Positions 24,959 to 34,181 of a stretch of 64,000 nt of DNA are shown here, piece by piece (position 1 is the first letter of the stretch; each line of letters begins with the position of its first letter). A model generated the notes under the pieces. That model ran no database searches. It was not told the origin of the DNA and was given only the letters and a program-made list of their open reading frames with translations. Source of the DNA: JABFRJ01 sp033812735 (lineage in GTDB: Bacteria; Pseudomonadota; Alphaproteobacteria; Rhizobiales; Hyphomicrobiaceae); assembly GCA_033812735.1 (NCBI GenBank), contig JAPXTA010000006.1, positions 1 to 64,000 of the forward strand, given 5' to 3'. The position numbers and the translations under genes are program-made.

Positions 24959-26218
24959 ATGCTTCGTCGTGTCGTCGTCACGGGTCTCGGAATGGTCACG
25001 CCATTGGGCTGTGGCGTTGAGCCGACCTGGAAAAATGTGCTCGCCAGCAAAAGCGGCGCGCGGCGCATCGAAGAATTCGAAGTCTCCGACCTCTCGGCCC
25101 AAATCGCCTGCTTCATCCCACGTGGATCGAAGATCGACGGCAAGTTCAATCCAGACGACTGGATGGAGCCGAAGGAAAGCCGCAAGGTCGATGATTTCAT
25201 CGTCTACGGAATGGCCGCGGCCGAGGAGGCGATCGCCGATTCGGGCTGGAAGGCCGACACGCAAGAGCGCCAGGAGCGGACAGGTGTTCTCGTCGGCTCG
25301 GGCATCGGTGGCCTTGCCGGCATCGCGGAAACGGCTCTGCTGTTGAAGGAAAAGGGCCCGCGCCGCGTGAGCCCGTTCTTCGTGCCGGGGCGCCTGATCA
25401 ACCTCGCCGGCGGGCAAATTTCAATTCGCCATGGCTTCAAGGGGCCGAACCACGCTGTCGTCACCGCCTGCTCGACCGGCGCCCATGCGATCGGCGACGC
25501 GGCACGGATTATCGCCCTCGACGATGCCGACGTGATGATTGCAGGCGGCGCTGAAAGCTCCGTTTGCCGGATCGGCATTGCAGGCTTCGCCGCGTGCCGA
25601 GCCCTCGCAACCAAATTCAACGACACGCCTGAAAAGGCGTCTCGCCCTTACGACAAAGACCGCGATGGCTTCGTAATGGGCGAAGGCGCCGGCATCGTCG
25701 TTCTCGAAGAGTACGAACACGCCAAGGCGCGCGGCGCCAAGATCTACGCCGAGATCATCGGCTATGGCATGTCTGGCGACGCCTACCACATCACCGCGCC
25801 GTCCGAGGACGGCGACGGCGCCTATCGCTGCATGCGGGCTGCTTTGAAGCGCGCAGGTCTCCAGGCGAGCGACATCGACTACGTCAACGCCCACGGCACC
25901 TCGACGATGGCCGACACCATCGAACTCGGCGCCGTCGAGCGGCTGTTCGGAAACGCCGCCGCAAAGTTGTCGATGTCCTCGACAAAATCGTCGATTGGTC
26001 ACCTGCTCGGCGCGGCCGGTTCGGTCGAGGCGATTTTCTCGATCCTTGCCATGCGCGACCAGATCGCCCCGCCAACCCTCAACCTCGACAATCCCGACGT
26101 CGAAACCGCGATCGACCTCGTCCCGCATACCCCGCGCAAACGCGAGATCAATACGGTTCTGTCCAACTCGTTCGGTTTCGGTGGCACGAATGCATCGCTT
26201 GTCATGCGCCGCGCCTGA
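24959..26218 (+). CDS. fabF: 3-oxoacyl-[acyl-carrier-protein] synthase II
   Basis: This elongating condensing enzyme of fatty-acid synthesis has 419 residues in the thiolase fold. The catalytic triad is visible: Cys171 in VTACSTGAHAIG, His312 in NAHGTSTMADTIE and His348 in SSIGHLLGAAG. The N-terminal RRVVVTGLGMVTPLG and C-terminal SNSFGFGGTNASLV are classical. A short GAGGG site sits just before the ATG. It forms an acpP-fabF-mltG string, a common order in alphaproteobacteria. Confidence 0.97.
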   Translation: MLRRVVVTGLGMVTPLGCGVEPTWKNVLASKSGARRIEEFEVSDLSAQIACFIPRGSKIDGKFNPDDWMEPKESRKVDDFIVYGMAAAEEAIADSGWKADTQERQERTGVLVGSGIGGLAGIAETALLLKEKGPRRVSPFFVPGRLINLAGGQISIRHGFKGPNHAVVTACSTGAHAIGDAARIIALDDADVMIAGGAESSVCRIGIAGFAACRALATKFNDTPEKASRPYDKDRDGFVMGEGAGIVVLEEYEHAKARGAKIYAEIIGYGMSGDAYHITAPSEDGDGAYRCMRAALKRAGLQASDIDYVNAHGTSTMADTIELGAVERLFGNAAAKLSMSSTKSSIGHLLGAAGSVEAIFSILAMRDQIAPPTLNLDNPDVETAIDLVPHTPRKREINTVLSNSFGFGGTNASLVMRRA

Positions 26219-26485
26219 CAGGGTTGGTCGCGACAGCCTTTCGCCATATTTCTGCGGCTTCGGTTAATGATGAAGCGGCCGTTCCGCTTCATAGCGACGC
26301 GGTCTTTCGCTCCCGAGTTGCGTTGACGGGCCGGGGGACCGCGGGCAGTGTCGAACGGCACGTCACCGGAGCGGCAAGGTGATGCGCCGGTTTGCAGACG
26401 AGCAAACCGAAGTGAGGGTTCAGCGTTATCAACCGTTCGAGGGGCTTGGGAACGGAGTGGCGTCCATCCGGACGCGGAGCATGCT

Positions 26486-27787
26486 ATGAGTGATCTCGGG
26501 GCACCGGACCGCACCAGCCAAAAGCCCACGGCGCAAAACGTCGCGGCCGGGACCGCAGTGACGACGACCGTGCCGCTGCGTGGTGCTGGAACGCGTGTTG
26601 CGCCGAAGCGCGCGGCCAAGCGTCCCGCAAGCAAACCGCGGCGAGCAGAACCGAGGAAATTTGGCTACGTGCTGAAGCTCATCAACGGAACGCTGACGTT
26701 TCTGCTGGTGGTGTCGTTGGCCATCGGAGGCGGCCTGTGGCACGTCCACAGCTCACTCGACGCGCCAGGCCCCCTTGACCAAACGAAGATCGTCGCGGTG
26801 CCGAAGAACGACGGCACGCTCAATATCGCCGAACGCCTCGAGCGCGAAGGCGTCATCGCAAATCGCTACACCTTTCTGATTTCCTACTGGATGCTGGGCC
26901 GCCTTGCCGCTTGGAACAACGGCAAGCTGGTGCAACTCAAGGCCGGCGACTACGAGTTGAAACAGGCGGCGAGCCTGCGAGGCGTCATCGACACGCTCTC
27001 CGAGGGACGCACCGTTATGACGCGTGTGACCGTGCCGGAGGGGCTGACGAGCTTTCAAATCGTCGAACGTTTGAAGGCGGACCCCTCGCTCTCGGGCGAC
27101 ATCAAAGAAATTCCGCCCGAAGGCTCGCTCCTACCCGAGACCTATTCGATGCCGCGCGGTTCTTCCCGGCAACAAGTCATCGAGCTGATGCAAGCGGCGC
27201 AGAAGAAGCTCGTCGATCAACTCTGGCAAGAGCGACAGCAATCCCTGCCGGTCTCGACACCAGCCGAGGCGATTACGCTGGCATCCATCGTCGAAAAGGA
27301 AACCGGCAAGAACGACGAACGCGAGCGCGTTGCGGCCGTCTTCGTCAACCGCCTGCGCCAGAACATGCAGCTGCAGTCCGATCCGACAATTCTCTACGGC
27401 CTGTTTCTTGGCAAGGTGTCCTGGGGCAAGCCCATTCTGGCCTCGGAAATCCGCTCCAACACGGCTCACAACACCTACGTGATCAAAGGACTGCCGCCGA
27501 CGCCGATCTGCAATCCCGGCCGTGCCGCCATCGAGGCGACGTTGAAGCCTGCCCAGACGAAGGAACTCTACTTCGTCGCCGATGGCAAAGGCGGCCACCT
27601 CTTTGCCGAAACGCTCAAGGACCACAACGCCAACGTCGCGCGCTGGCGTCAGATCGAGAAGGACATGCAGCAGCAGAAGCAGGCCTCACCCGCGGCCCAG
27701 CCCACCGTCCAGCCGACGACGCTCAATGCGAAGCAGCCCGCTGGTGCCGCAGCTGCCGCACCCGCCGCGCCCGCTAAAAAGAACTGA
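26486..27787 (+). CDS. mltG: endolytic murein transglycosylase MltG
   Basis: This inner-membrane lytic transglycosylase cleaves nascent glycan strands and limits their length. The 433-residue protein has a basic cytoplasmic tail (about 1-68), a single membrane span at about 70-90, and a periplasmic YceG domain. The active-site segment IVEKETG lies near 268-274, followed by FVNRLRQNMQLQSDPT and the C-terminal NTYVIKGLPPTPICNPG motif. A Pro/Ala/Gln-rich tail ends the protein. I used the ATG at 26486, which has GCGGAG upstream; the frame is open for 46 codons before it. fabF precedes it, and the gamma-CA gene converges at its stop. Confidence 0.95.
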   Translation: MSDLGAPDRTSQKPTAQNVAAGTAVTTTVPLRGAGTRVAPKRAAKRPASKPRRAEPRKFGYVLKLINGTLTFLLVVSLAIGGGLWHVHSSLDAPGPLDQTKIVAVPKNDGTLNIAERLEREGVIANRYTFLISYWMLGRLAAWNNGKLVQLKAGDYELKQAASLRGVIDTLSEGRTVMTRVTVPEGLTSFQIVERLKADPSLSGDIKEIPPEGSLLPETYSMPRGSSRQQVIELMQAAQKKLVDQLWQERQQSLPVSTPAEAITLASIVEKETGKNDERERVAAVFVNRLRQNMQLQSDPTILYGLFLGKVSWGKPILASEIRSNTAHNTYVIKGLPPTPICNPGRAAIEATLKPAQTKELYFVADGKGGHLFAETLKDHNANVARWRQIEKDMQQQKQASPAAQPTVQPTTLNAKQPAGAAAAAPAAPAKKN

Positions 27788-28363
27788 TCAGGACTGCGCC
27801 GCCGCCAACTCAGCCTCGAACGCAGTCGTCCAGCGCTTCACTTGCGCCTCGAATTCAGTCCCGTCCCAGGCGCGGTGATCGCCCTTCGCATAAGCAACCG
27901 CATTGCGGTGGTAGTACATCGCGTTGACGCGGTTGGCGACGTAGTTGTTGCGTGTCGCGACGACCTTGGCGGGCGTCCCCATCACGATCGAATTGTCCGG
28001 GATGATTGTCCCTTCGCGCACGAACGCGTGGCCCGCAACGATCGAGTTCGCGCCGATGACAGCCCCGTCCATGATCGTCGCACCGATCGCGATCAGACAG
28101 TTGTCGCCGATCGTGCAGCCGTGCAGCACGACGCGATGCGTGATCGAGCAGTACGCGCCGATCGTGCACGGCGTCGTATAGCCGATGTGGACCATGACGT
28201 GGTCCTGCAGGTTCGTGAACGCGCCGATGGTGACGCCGGTATGCTCGGCCCTGATAACGCTATAGGGCCACAGCGATGCGCCCTCGCCGCAGGTCACATT
28301 GCCGAAGACGCGGGAGGTCGGATCGATATAGGCAGCGCGCGAAAGGTCCGGTTTCACTGTCAT
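27788..28363 (-). CDS. gamma-carbonic anhydrase-like hexapeptide-repeat protein
   Basis: This is a left-handed beta-helix protein of 191 residues with hexapeptide repeats throughout residues 13-140. The three metal-ligand histidines of the gamma-class pattern are recognisable at His59 (HVMVHIG), His76 and His81 (ITHRVVLHGC). Members include true gamma-carbonic anhydrases and the PaaY/CaiE thioesterase-like proteins; sequence alone does not separate them. I used the ATG at 28363. A GTG at 28378 overlapping the upstream stop is the alternative. It abuts the mltG stop and is almost certainly translated with the His-rich thioredoxin-like gene upstream. Confidence 0.85.
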   Translation of the reverse strand: MTVKPDLSRAAYIDPTSRVFGNVTCGEGASLWPYSVIRAEHTGVTIGAFTNLQDHVMVHIGYTTPCTIGAYCSITHRVVLHGCTIGDNCLIAIGATIMDGAVIGANSIVAGHAFVREGTIIPDNSIVMGTPAKVVATRNNYVANRVNAMYYHRNAVAYAKGDHRAWDGTEFEAQVKRWTTAFEAELAAAQS

Positions 28364-28374
28364 GGCGTTCGGTC

Positions 28375-29163
28375 TCACGTCGATTTGGACTTCGCGCCGG
28401 CTTTCTTTTTTGCCTTCGGCGACTCGTCGTGGCCGTGATGGTGGCCGTGCGCGTGATCATGGTCATGATCATGGGCGTGGTGGTGATGATCATGACCATG
28501 ATCGTGGCTGTGGTCATGCCCGCAGCCGCAGGCGTCGTCCCCGTGATGGTGATGGTGGCCATGATCGTGATCATGGTGATGATCGTGGGCATGCCCATGA
28601 TCATGCCCATGATCGTGCCCATGATCGTGCTTTGGAGCCTTGAGCGCAGCCGTGATGCGCTGTTCGACCCGTGAGGCTTGCTCGCGCGGGGAGGACTTGT
28701 CTTCGGTCGCCATCGCCATAATTTCTGCGGCGACGGTGATATCGTCGGGCCGGCCGAAGTAGTGCCGCCGCAAGCGGCCCGCGCGGTCGAAAATCAACAG
28801 CGATGGTGCACCCCGCATCTCGTAAGCCGCCATCGTCTGGGGGATGCCATCCTCGCCCGGAGCATCGATCCCGACCGGAAATGGCCAACGGTACTCCTTG
28901 AGGAAAACCTCGAGCGCCACTGGCGTCATGACGGCATGATGCTCGAACACCGTATGCAACCCGATGACGGCCACTTCCGCCGGATTGAACCGCTCGGCAA
29001 GCCGCTTCGCCTGCGGCAAACCATGCTCCAGGCAGCCGGGGCACAGCATCTGAAAGGTGATGAGAACGACGACGCGGCCCTTCAATTTTTCGAGCGTCAG
29101 CGGCTCCTTGGCATTGGGCCAGCCGATGGTCTGCAACTCTGGCGGATTTTCCGGATCGAACAT
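28375..29163 (-). CDS. thioredoxin-like protein with a histidine-rich metal-binding tail
   Basis: This 262-residue protein has two parts. Residues 1-155 form a thioredoxin/AhpC-TSA-like fold with redox motif CPGC at 41-44 (FQMLCPGC) and a cis-Pro segment RGAPSLLIFDRAGR. Residues 179-245 are an extreme tail of about 36 His in 67 residues, mostly HDH and HGH units with a CGC pair at 212-214, ending in a Lys-rich stretch. Such tails in UreE, HypB and SlyD bind Ni, Zn or Co. No signal peptide is seen, so it should be cytosolic. The ATG at 29163 follows GAG. It directly precedes the gamma-CA-like gene, which requires a metal, suggesting a metal-loading or redox-protecting role (inference). Confidence 0.82.
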   Translation of the reverse strand: MFDPENPPELQTIGWPNAKEPLTLEKLKGRVVVLITFQMLCPGCLEHGLPQAKRLAERFNPAEVAVIGLHTVFEHHAVMTPVALEVFLKEYRWPFPVGIDAPGEDGIPQTMAAYEMRGAPSLLIFDRAGRLRRHYFGRPDDITVAAEIMAMATEDKSSPREQASRVEQRITAALKAPKHDHGHDHGHDHGHAHDHHHDHDHGHHHHHGDDACGCGHDHSHDHGHDHHHHAHDHDHDHAHGHHHGHDESPKAKKKAGAKSKST

Positions 29164-29318
29164 GATCACTCGCAATTTTGTTGAAGGAGGAAGCTTAGAC
29201 GCAATCCCCCGCCCGCACCACGGCCGAAAAGCCGATCAAAACAACAACTCGCGACTTGACAGAGGCGGCCTTAAGACGGCTTTGGAGGGCCTGATAATCG
29301 ACCGAGTGGACTGAGCCA

Positions 29319-29891
29319 ATGCCGAGCGCCATTACGCCTGCTGCTGCAAAGATGCGACTGATCGAGGTGATCCGCCGCCGCTCCTATGGCACGGGCGTCG
29401 AAATCAAGCTCGCCTCGGGCCGTACGTCGAACTTCTATTTCAATATGAAGCCGACGATGATGGACCCGGAGGGCGCGCACCTGCTCGCGTTGCTCATCGT
29501 CGAAGCGTTGCGCGGCGAGAAGGTCGACATGGTCGGCGGTCTCGAAATTGGCGCTGTACCGCTTGCCGCCGCGGTCGCCGCCGTCAGCTTTGCCGAGAAC
29601 TATCCGCTGCCAGCGTTCTTCATCCGCAAGCAGCCGAAGGACCATGGTACCCAGAGCCTGGTCGAAGGCCTGCCCAAGGGGCACACCCTCGCCGGCAAGC
29701 GCGTCGTGATCCTCGAAGATGTGACCACGACGGGCGGCTCGGCGCTGAAGGCGATCGAAGTTGCAAAAGCTGAAGGCGCTGAAGTGCTCGGTGTCGTAAC
29801 GCTCGTGGATCGCGACGAAGGCGCCTCCGATACCTTCAAAGCCGCGGGCATTCCCTTTACGGCGATCCTGACGGTGCACGATTTCCAGTAA
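29319..29891 (+). CDS. pyrE: orotate phosphoribosyltransferase
   Basis: PyrE joins orotate to PRPP, forming OMP in pyrimidine synthesis. The 190-residue protein carries the PRTase signature VVILEDVTTTGGSALKAIE near 129-147. IRKQPKDHGT, the flexible-loop Lys segment, and GGLEIGAVPLA for substrate binding are also present. The length fits the shorter alphaproteobacterial PyrE. Upstream is a 155-bp divergent promoter region shared with the His-tailed thioredoxin-like gene. The GDSL gene converges 68 bp downstream. Confidence 0.95.
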   Translation: MPSAITPAAAKMRLIEVIRRRSYGTGVEIKLASGRTSNFYFNMKPTMMDPEGAHLLALLIVEALRGEKVDMVGGLEIGAVPLAAAVAAVSFAENYPLPAFFIRKQPKDHGTQSLVEGLPKGHTLAGKRVVILEDVTTTGGSALKAIEVAKAEGAEVLGVVTLVDRDEGASDTFKAAGIPFTAILTVHDFQ

Positions 29892-29959
29892 CGTCTGTAC
29901 CGGCCGCACCATGGCCGTCCCTGCGATCGAGCGTGCGCGATCAGGCCGGGATCACGTCC

Positions 29960-30655
29960 TCACGACCCGTTTCGCCGCTTTTCGATGCGCGCGATCAGCT
30001 CCTCGACCTTCGGCAAAATGTCGGCGACGATCGCATCGACGCCCTTTGCGTTCGGGTGAATGCCGTCCGCCAGGTTGAGGCTGGCATTCATCGCGATCTT
30101 CTCGATGAAGAACGGATACAGCAACGCGCCGTACTTCGCTGCAAGATCCGGGAAGATGGAATCGAACTCTGACACATAAGACGGCGTCAGATTGCGCGGC
30201 GCCCTCATGCCGGCAATCAAAACCTCGGCCTTCTGAGACTTGAGCGTGGCGAGGATCTTATCGAGATTGGCGCGTGCCGCAGCCGGATCGAGCCCGCGCA
30301 GAGCATCGTTTGCCCCGAGCTCGACGATGACGCCGTCGGCGTCGGCCGGCACCGCCCAGGCGATCCGATCGAGGCCCGCCGCCGTAGTGTCGCCAGACAC
30401 ACCGGCGTTGATGACGTCGACTTTGTGCCCTTTCTCCGTCAGTGCTTTCTGCAACTTGGCGGGAAAAGCATCCGCCTCCGCCAGCATGTAGCCCGCGGTC
30501 AAGCTGTCGCCGAATGCCACGATTTTGATCGGTTTAGAGGGAGACGCGGCCATGAGATTGCCTGTAACAGCTCCGAGAACGCCATTGTAGAGGACGGCCA
30601 GGGCTACTACGTGCACGCCAATGCGCCGGAAACGGCAGTACCAGTTCGTTGTCAC
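29960..30655 (-). CDS. tesA: periplasmic SGNH/GDSL arylesterase (TesA-like)
   Basis: This 231-residue secreted esterase is likely a lysophospholipase/thioesterase of the TesA type. A signal peptide precedes residue ~35, followed by block I IVAFGDSLTAGYML with nucleophile Ser. Block II Gly in NAGVSGDTT, block III GANDALRG, and block V DGIHPNAKG with Asp and His complete the SGNH set. I chose the GTG at 30655 because AAAGG lies six bases upstream and it gives a proper signal peptide; longer frames run back to 30826. It is divergent from a YbbA/YbbP-type ABC pair, the same three-gene arrangement as E. coli tesA-ybbAP. Confidence 0.9.
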   Translation of the reverse strand: MTTNWYCRFRRIGVHVVALAVLYNGVLGAVTGNLMAASPSKPIKIVAFGDSLTAGYMLAEADAFPAKLQKALTEKGHKVDVINAGVSGDTTAAGLDRIAWAVPADADGVIVELGANDALRGLDPAAARANLDKILATLKSQKAEVLIAGMRAPRNLTPSYVSEFDSIFPDLAAKYGALLYPFFIEKIAMNASLNLADGIHPNAKGVDAIVADILPKVEELIARIEKRRNGS

Positions 30656-30782
30656 ATTGCGCCTTTCATCCGCCCCGCACGTTGCTGAGCGGCAAGTAGA
30701 TCGTTGAAGACATCTGCCATGATCGTGGCAGCCGCACGACCAGCCTTCGCGCCACCCGGCGCACCGACCAAAGGGACGCCAC

Positions 30783-31493
30783 GTGGACGAAGCCGTAAAT
30801 CTGGGGCCGGTGATCGAACTCGGCAAGGTGGCCCTGACTTTGGCCAGCCGCGCGGGCGCTGTCGATATCCTGCGCGAAGTGGATTTGAAAATTGCACCCG
30901 GTCAGTCGGTCGCCATCGTCGGCCCGAGCGGTTCGGGCAAGACGTCGCTGCTCATGATCATGACCGGGCTCGAACGCGCCACCGCCGGGCAAGTTCAAGT
31001 TGCCGGCCACGACTTCAGCCGCATGAACGAGGACCAGCTCGCCCTCGCGCGCGGGAAGGACATCGGCATCATTTTTCAGTCCTTCCATCTCGTCTCGACG
31101 ATGACGGCGATCGAGAATGTCGCTTTACCCTTGGAACTCGCCGGTCGCGACGATGCCTTCGAAACGGCTGCGGCCATGCTGACCGAGGTCGGTCTCGGCC
31201 ATCGCCTCGAACACCTGCCGGCGCAACTTTCAGGTGGCGAGCAGCAGCGCGTCGCCATCGCCCGCGCACTCGCGCCGAGCCCCAAGATTTTGTTCGCTGA
31301 CGAACCGACTGGAAACCTAGATGCCTCGACCGGCGCGGCCGTCACCGAGCTCTTATTCGGCCTCCATCGCCGCCGTAAGACAACGCTCGTTCTCGTGACC
31401 CACGACCTCGAACTCGCCAAGCGCTGCGAACGCCGCGTCTCCATGCGCGATGGCAAGATCGTCGCCGACACCCGCGAGGTCGCAATCGCATGA
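30783..31493 (+). CDS. ybbA: ABC transporter ATP-binding protein (YbbA-like)
   Basis: This is the nucleotide-binding subunit of the MacB/LolD superfamily, 236 residues. Walker A is GPSGSGKTS, the Q-loop FQSFHLV, the signature LSGGEQQR, Walker B ILFADEPTGNLD and the H-loop VTHD. It pairs with the FtsX-type permease whose start overlaps its stop by 4 bp (31490-31493). The GTG start has AAAGGGACG upstream. Such pairs couple ATP hydrolysis to mechanical movement of periplasmic substrates such as lipoproteins or lysophospholipids; the divergent esterase may act on the same substrate. Confidence 0.92.
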   Translation: MDEAVNLGPVIELGKVALTLASRAGAVDILREVDLKIAPGQSVAIVGPSGSGKTSLLMIMTGLERATAGQVQVAGHDFSRMNEDQLALARGKDIGIIFQSFHLVSTMTAIENVALPLELAGRDDAFETAAAMLTEVGLGHRLEHLPAQLSGGEQQRVAIARALAPSPKILFADEPTGNLDASTGAAVTELLFGLHRRRKTTLVLVTHDLELAKRCERRVSMRDGKIVADTREVAIA

Positions 31494-34063
31494 GCCTTGC
31501 AGCCTCTTCACCCCTTCGCCCGTCTTCAATCCAGATGCCGCTCGTGTTGCGCCTCGCCTTGCGCGAGTTCCGCGGCGGCCTGAGTGGATTTTATGTGTTC
31601 ATCGCCTGCATCGCGCTGGGCGTCGCCGTCATCGCCGGTGTCGGCGCGCTGGGTGATGCACTACGTTCGAGTTTCGAGCGCCAGGGCAGCGTACTGCTTG
31701 GCGGTGACGTCACGTTACATCGCCCTCACAAGCGCGCCGAGGCTGCGGAACGCGCCTGGATCGACGCTCAAGGTCGCGCCAGCGAGAGTGCAACGGTTCG
31801 GGCCATGTCTCGAACGGCCGACGGCAGCGAGCAGATCTTCGTCGAGGTCAAAAGCATCGATGCGGCGTATCCGCTCGCGGGTGAAATCAAGCTTTCCGGC
31901 GGCCTCAAGACGGCCGATCTGATGCGGGCCGGCGCCGTCGCCGTAGACCCGATTGTGCTCGAACGCCTGCGCTTGAAGGTCGGCGATCAGCTCCAACTCG
32001 GAACGCAGAACCTTCCGATCGCGGCGGTTATCGAGGCCGAACCCGACAAGATCGCAGACCGCCTGACGGTAGGCCCTCGCGTCCTTTTGCCGACCGCAGC
32101 ACTCGAAAAGACGACGCTGATCGACGTCGGCAGTCTCGTGACGTGGCGCTATGCAGTGGTACTCGATCCGCAGAAGGGCAATGCGCCTGATGATCTCGTT
32201 CGCTTTGCCGACCGCGCGAAAACGGCGCTGCCCGAAGCAGGCTTCATTATCCGCGATCGCCGCGATCCCTCGCCCTCCGTCACGCGCACGCTCGACCGCC
32301 TTCGGCAGTTCCTGACGCTGTTGGGCCTGACCGCGCTGCTCGTCGGTGGCGTCGGCGTCGCCAATGCGGTCAACACCTACATCGACCGCCGCCGTCCCGT
32401 CATCGCGACGATGAAGGCATTAGGCGCCACCAGCAACGTGATCTTCGGCCTGCATCTGGCCCAGGTCATCATGATCGCACTGATCGGCATAGCCATCGGC
32501 GTGCTCATCGGCATGGTCGTGCCCTTGCTCGTGGCATCGGGCCTCGGCCCCGCGCTTCCGATCCAGGCCGATGTCGGTATCCGTCCGTTGAGCCTTCTGG
32601 CAGCCGGCCTGTACGGTCTCATGGTCGCGCTCGTTTTCACGCTCTGGCCGCTTGGCCGCGCCGAACTCGTGCGTGCCGGTGTGTTGTTTCGCGACGAAGC
32701 CGCCGGCGAACGCGTCTACCCGCGCAAGGCGATCATTGTCGCGACGGTTGTTCTCGCGCTGGCCCTGTTCGCACTGGCAATCATTGGTGCTGAAGCGAAG
32801 TGGCTTGCCGCTTACTTTTCCCTCGCAGTCGTCGCGGTTCTTGCGCTCTTCTACGGCCTCGGCATCGCGGTTGGTTGGGTGGCACGCCGCCTGCCGCGCG
32901 CGCGCCGTCCGGAACTGGCGATTGCCATCGGAAACATCAGCGCCGCGAACGGGCTCACCAGATCGGTCGTGCTGTCACTGGGAACCGGCCTGTCGCTTCT
33001 GACCGCCGTCGCCCTGGTGGATCGCTCCATCGTCGAAGAACTTTACGGCCGCGTTCCAGCGACCAGCCCAACCTACTTCGTCCTCGACGTCAAAAAGGCC
33101 GAACTTCCGGCATTTGAGAAGCTTGTGGCGACGCGATACCCGGGAACCGAACTCCACAGCGCGCCGATGCTGCGCGGCCGGATCGTCCGCGTGAACGACA
33201 CGCCGACCGAACAGATCAAGCTGAAGCCTGAACATCAATGGGTACTGCGCGGCGACCGCGGCCTCTCCTACGCCGACGCTGTTCCCGAGGGATCGAAGGT
33301 CGTCGAGGGGGCGTGGTGGCCGGCCGGCTATGACGGCCCACCGCTGGTGTCATTCGAGGCCGAACTCGCCAAGGCCCTTGGCCTGAAGATCGGCGATAGC
33401 GTCACGGTCAATGTGCTTGGTCGCAACGTCACGGCAAAGCTCTCGAACACCCGTGAAGTGAAGTGGGAAAGCCTCGCCATCAACTTTGTGATGGTCTTCT
33501 CACCAAACACCTTGCGCAGCGCCCCGCATAACGTGCTGGCGACGTTGACCTTGCCGAAAGAGGCCTCGCTCGCCACTGACGCGGCACTCGCCCGCGACAT
33601 TGGCCGCGAGTTTCCCTCCGCGTCCGCCATCCGTGTGAAAGACGCCATCAATCAGTTCAACGCCGTTTTCAGCCGCGTGATGGTCGCCGTCCGCGCCGCG
33701 GGCTCGATCACCCTCGTTGCCGGCGCACTCGTTCTGGCCGGTGCTCTCGCCACGGCACAGCGCCGGCGTGTCAAACAGGCGGTGATTCTCAAGGTTCTCG
33801 GAGCCACCCGGCGGCGAATTCTGACCGCTCATATGCTCGAGTACGGCCTTTTGGCTCTTGTCACCGCTTTGATCTCGGTTCTGATCGGGTCTCTCGCCGC
33901 CTTCGCGACGCTGAAAAGGGTCATGGACCTCGAGTTCGTGCTTTCGCTGCCCGCCATCGCGCAAGCGATCGGACTTGCGGTGATTCTCGTAGGCATTTTC
34001 GGAGGTTATGGGACCTGGCGCGTTCTACAGGCCCGCCCTGTCCCGCACCTGCGATCGGAATAA
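31490..34063 (+). CDS. ybbP: ABC transporter permease with two FtsX domains (YbbP-like)
   Basis: This large inner-membrane permease has 857 residues. The N-terminal span begins ACIALGVAVIAGVG, a first periplasmic domain of about 200 residues follows, and two FtsX modules of three to four spans occur (near 280-400 and at the C-terminus near 730-850), with further central spans. The tandem-FtsX layout with about ten spans matches the YbbP family. Overlap with the ATPase gene (ATGA) indicates translational coupling. The substrate is unknown; the YbbAP-TesA association suggests a lipid-related extraction function. Confidence 0.9.
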   Translation: MSLAASSPLRPSSIQMPLVLRLALREFRGGLSGFYVFIACIALGVAVIAGVGALGDALRSSFERQGSVLLGGDVTLHRPHKRAEAAERAWIDAQGRASESATVRAMSRTADGSEQIFVEVKSIDAAYPLAGEIKLSGGLKTADLMRAGAVAVDPIVLERLRLKVGDQLQLGTQNLPIAAVIEAEPDKIADRLTVGPRVLLPTAALEKTTLIDVGSLVTWRYAVVLDPQKGNAPDDLVRFADRAKTALPEAGFIIRDRRDPSPSVTRTLDRLRQFLTLLGLTALLVGGVGVANAVNTYIDRRRPVIATMKALGATSNVIFGLHLAQVIMIALIGIAIGVLIGMVVPLLVASGLGPALPIQADVGIRPLSLLAAGLYGLMVALVFTLWPLGRAELVRAGVLFRDEAAGERVYPRKAIIVATVVLALALFALAIIGAEAKWLAAYFSLAVVAVLALFYGLGIAVGWVARRLPRARRPELAIAIGNISAANGLTRSVVLSLGTGLSLLTAVALVDRSIVEELYGRVPATSPTYFVLDVKKAELPAFEKLVATRYPGTELHSAPMLRGRIVRVNDTPTEQIKLKPEHQWVLRGDRGLSYADAVPEGSKVVEGAWWPAGYDGPPLVSFEAELAKALGLKIGDSVTVNVLGRNVTAKLSNTREVKWESLAINFVMVFSPNTLRSAPHNVLATLTLPKEASLATDAALARDIGREFPSASAIRVKDAINQFNAVFSRVMVAVRAAGSITLVAGALVLAGALATAQRRRVKQAVILKVLGATRRRILTAHMLEYGLLALVTALISVLIGSLAAFATLKRVMDLEFVLSLPAIAQAIGLAVILVGIFGGYGTWRVLQARPVPHLRSE

Positions 34064-34181
34064 GCAATCACCCAAGCCCGATGGACGGATTTTTCAAATC
34101 TTTCCGCTGCTTGTCAGCCCACCGCCACTCAGGCACAGTGCTGCGAGTGGCTGGGTGCGAGCCTTGAAAACGCCCCCACGA

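Noticed and set aside
28437..28630. Dense short DNA repeats (GTG/CAT/CATGATC units) resembling a CRISPR or microsatellite
   Set aside because: They are the codons of the His/Asp/Gly-rich tail of the thioredoxin-like protein on the minus strand, with no regular spacer structure.
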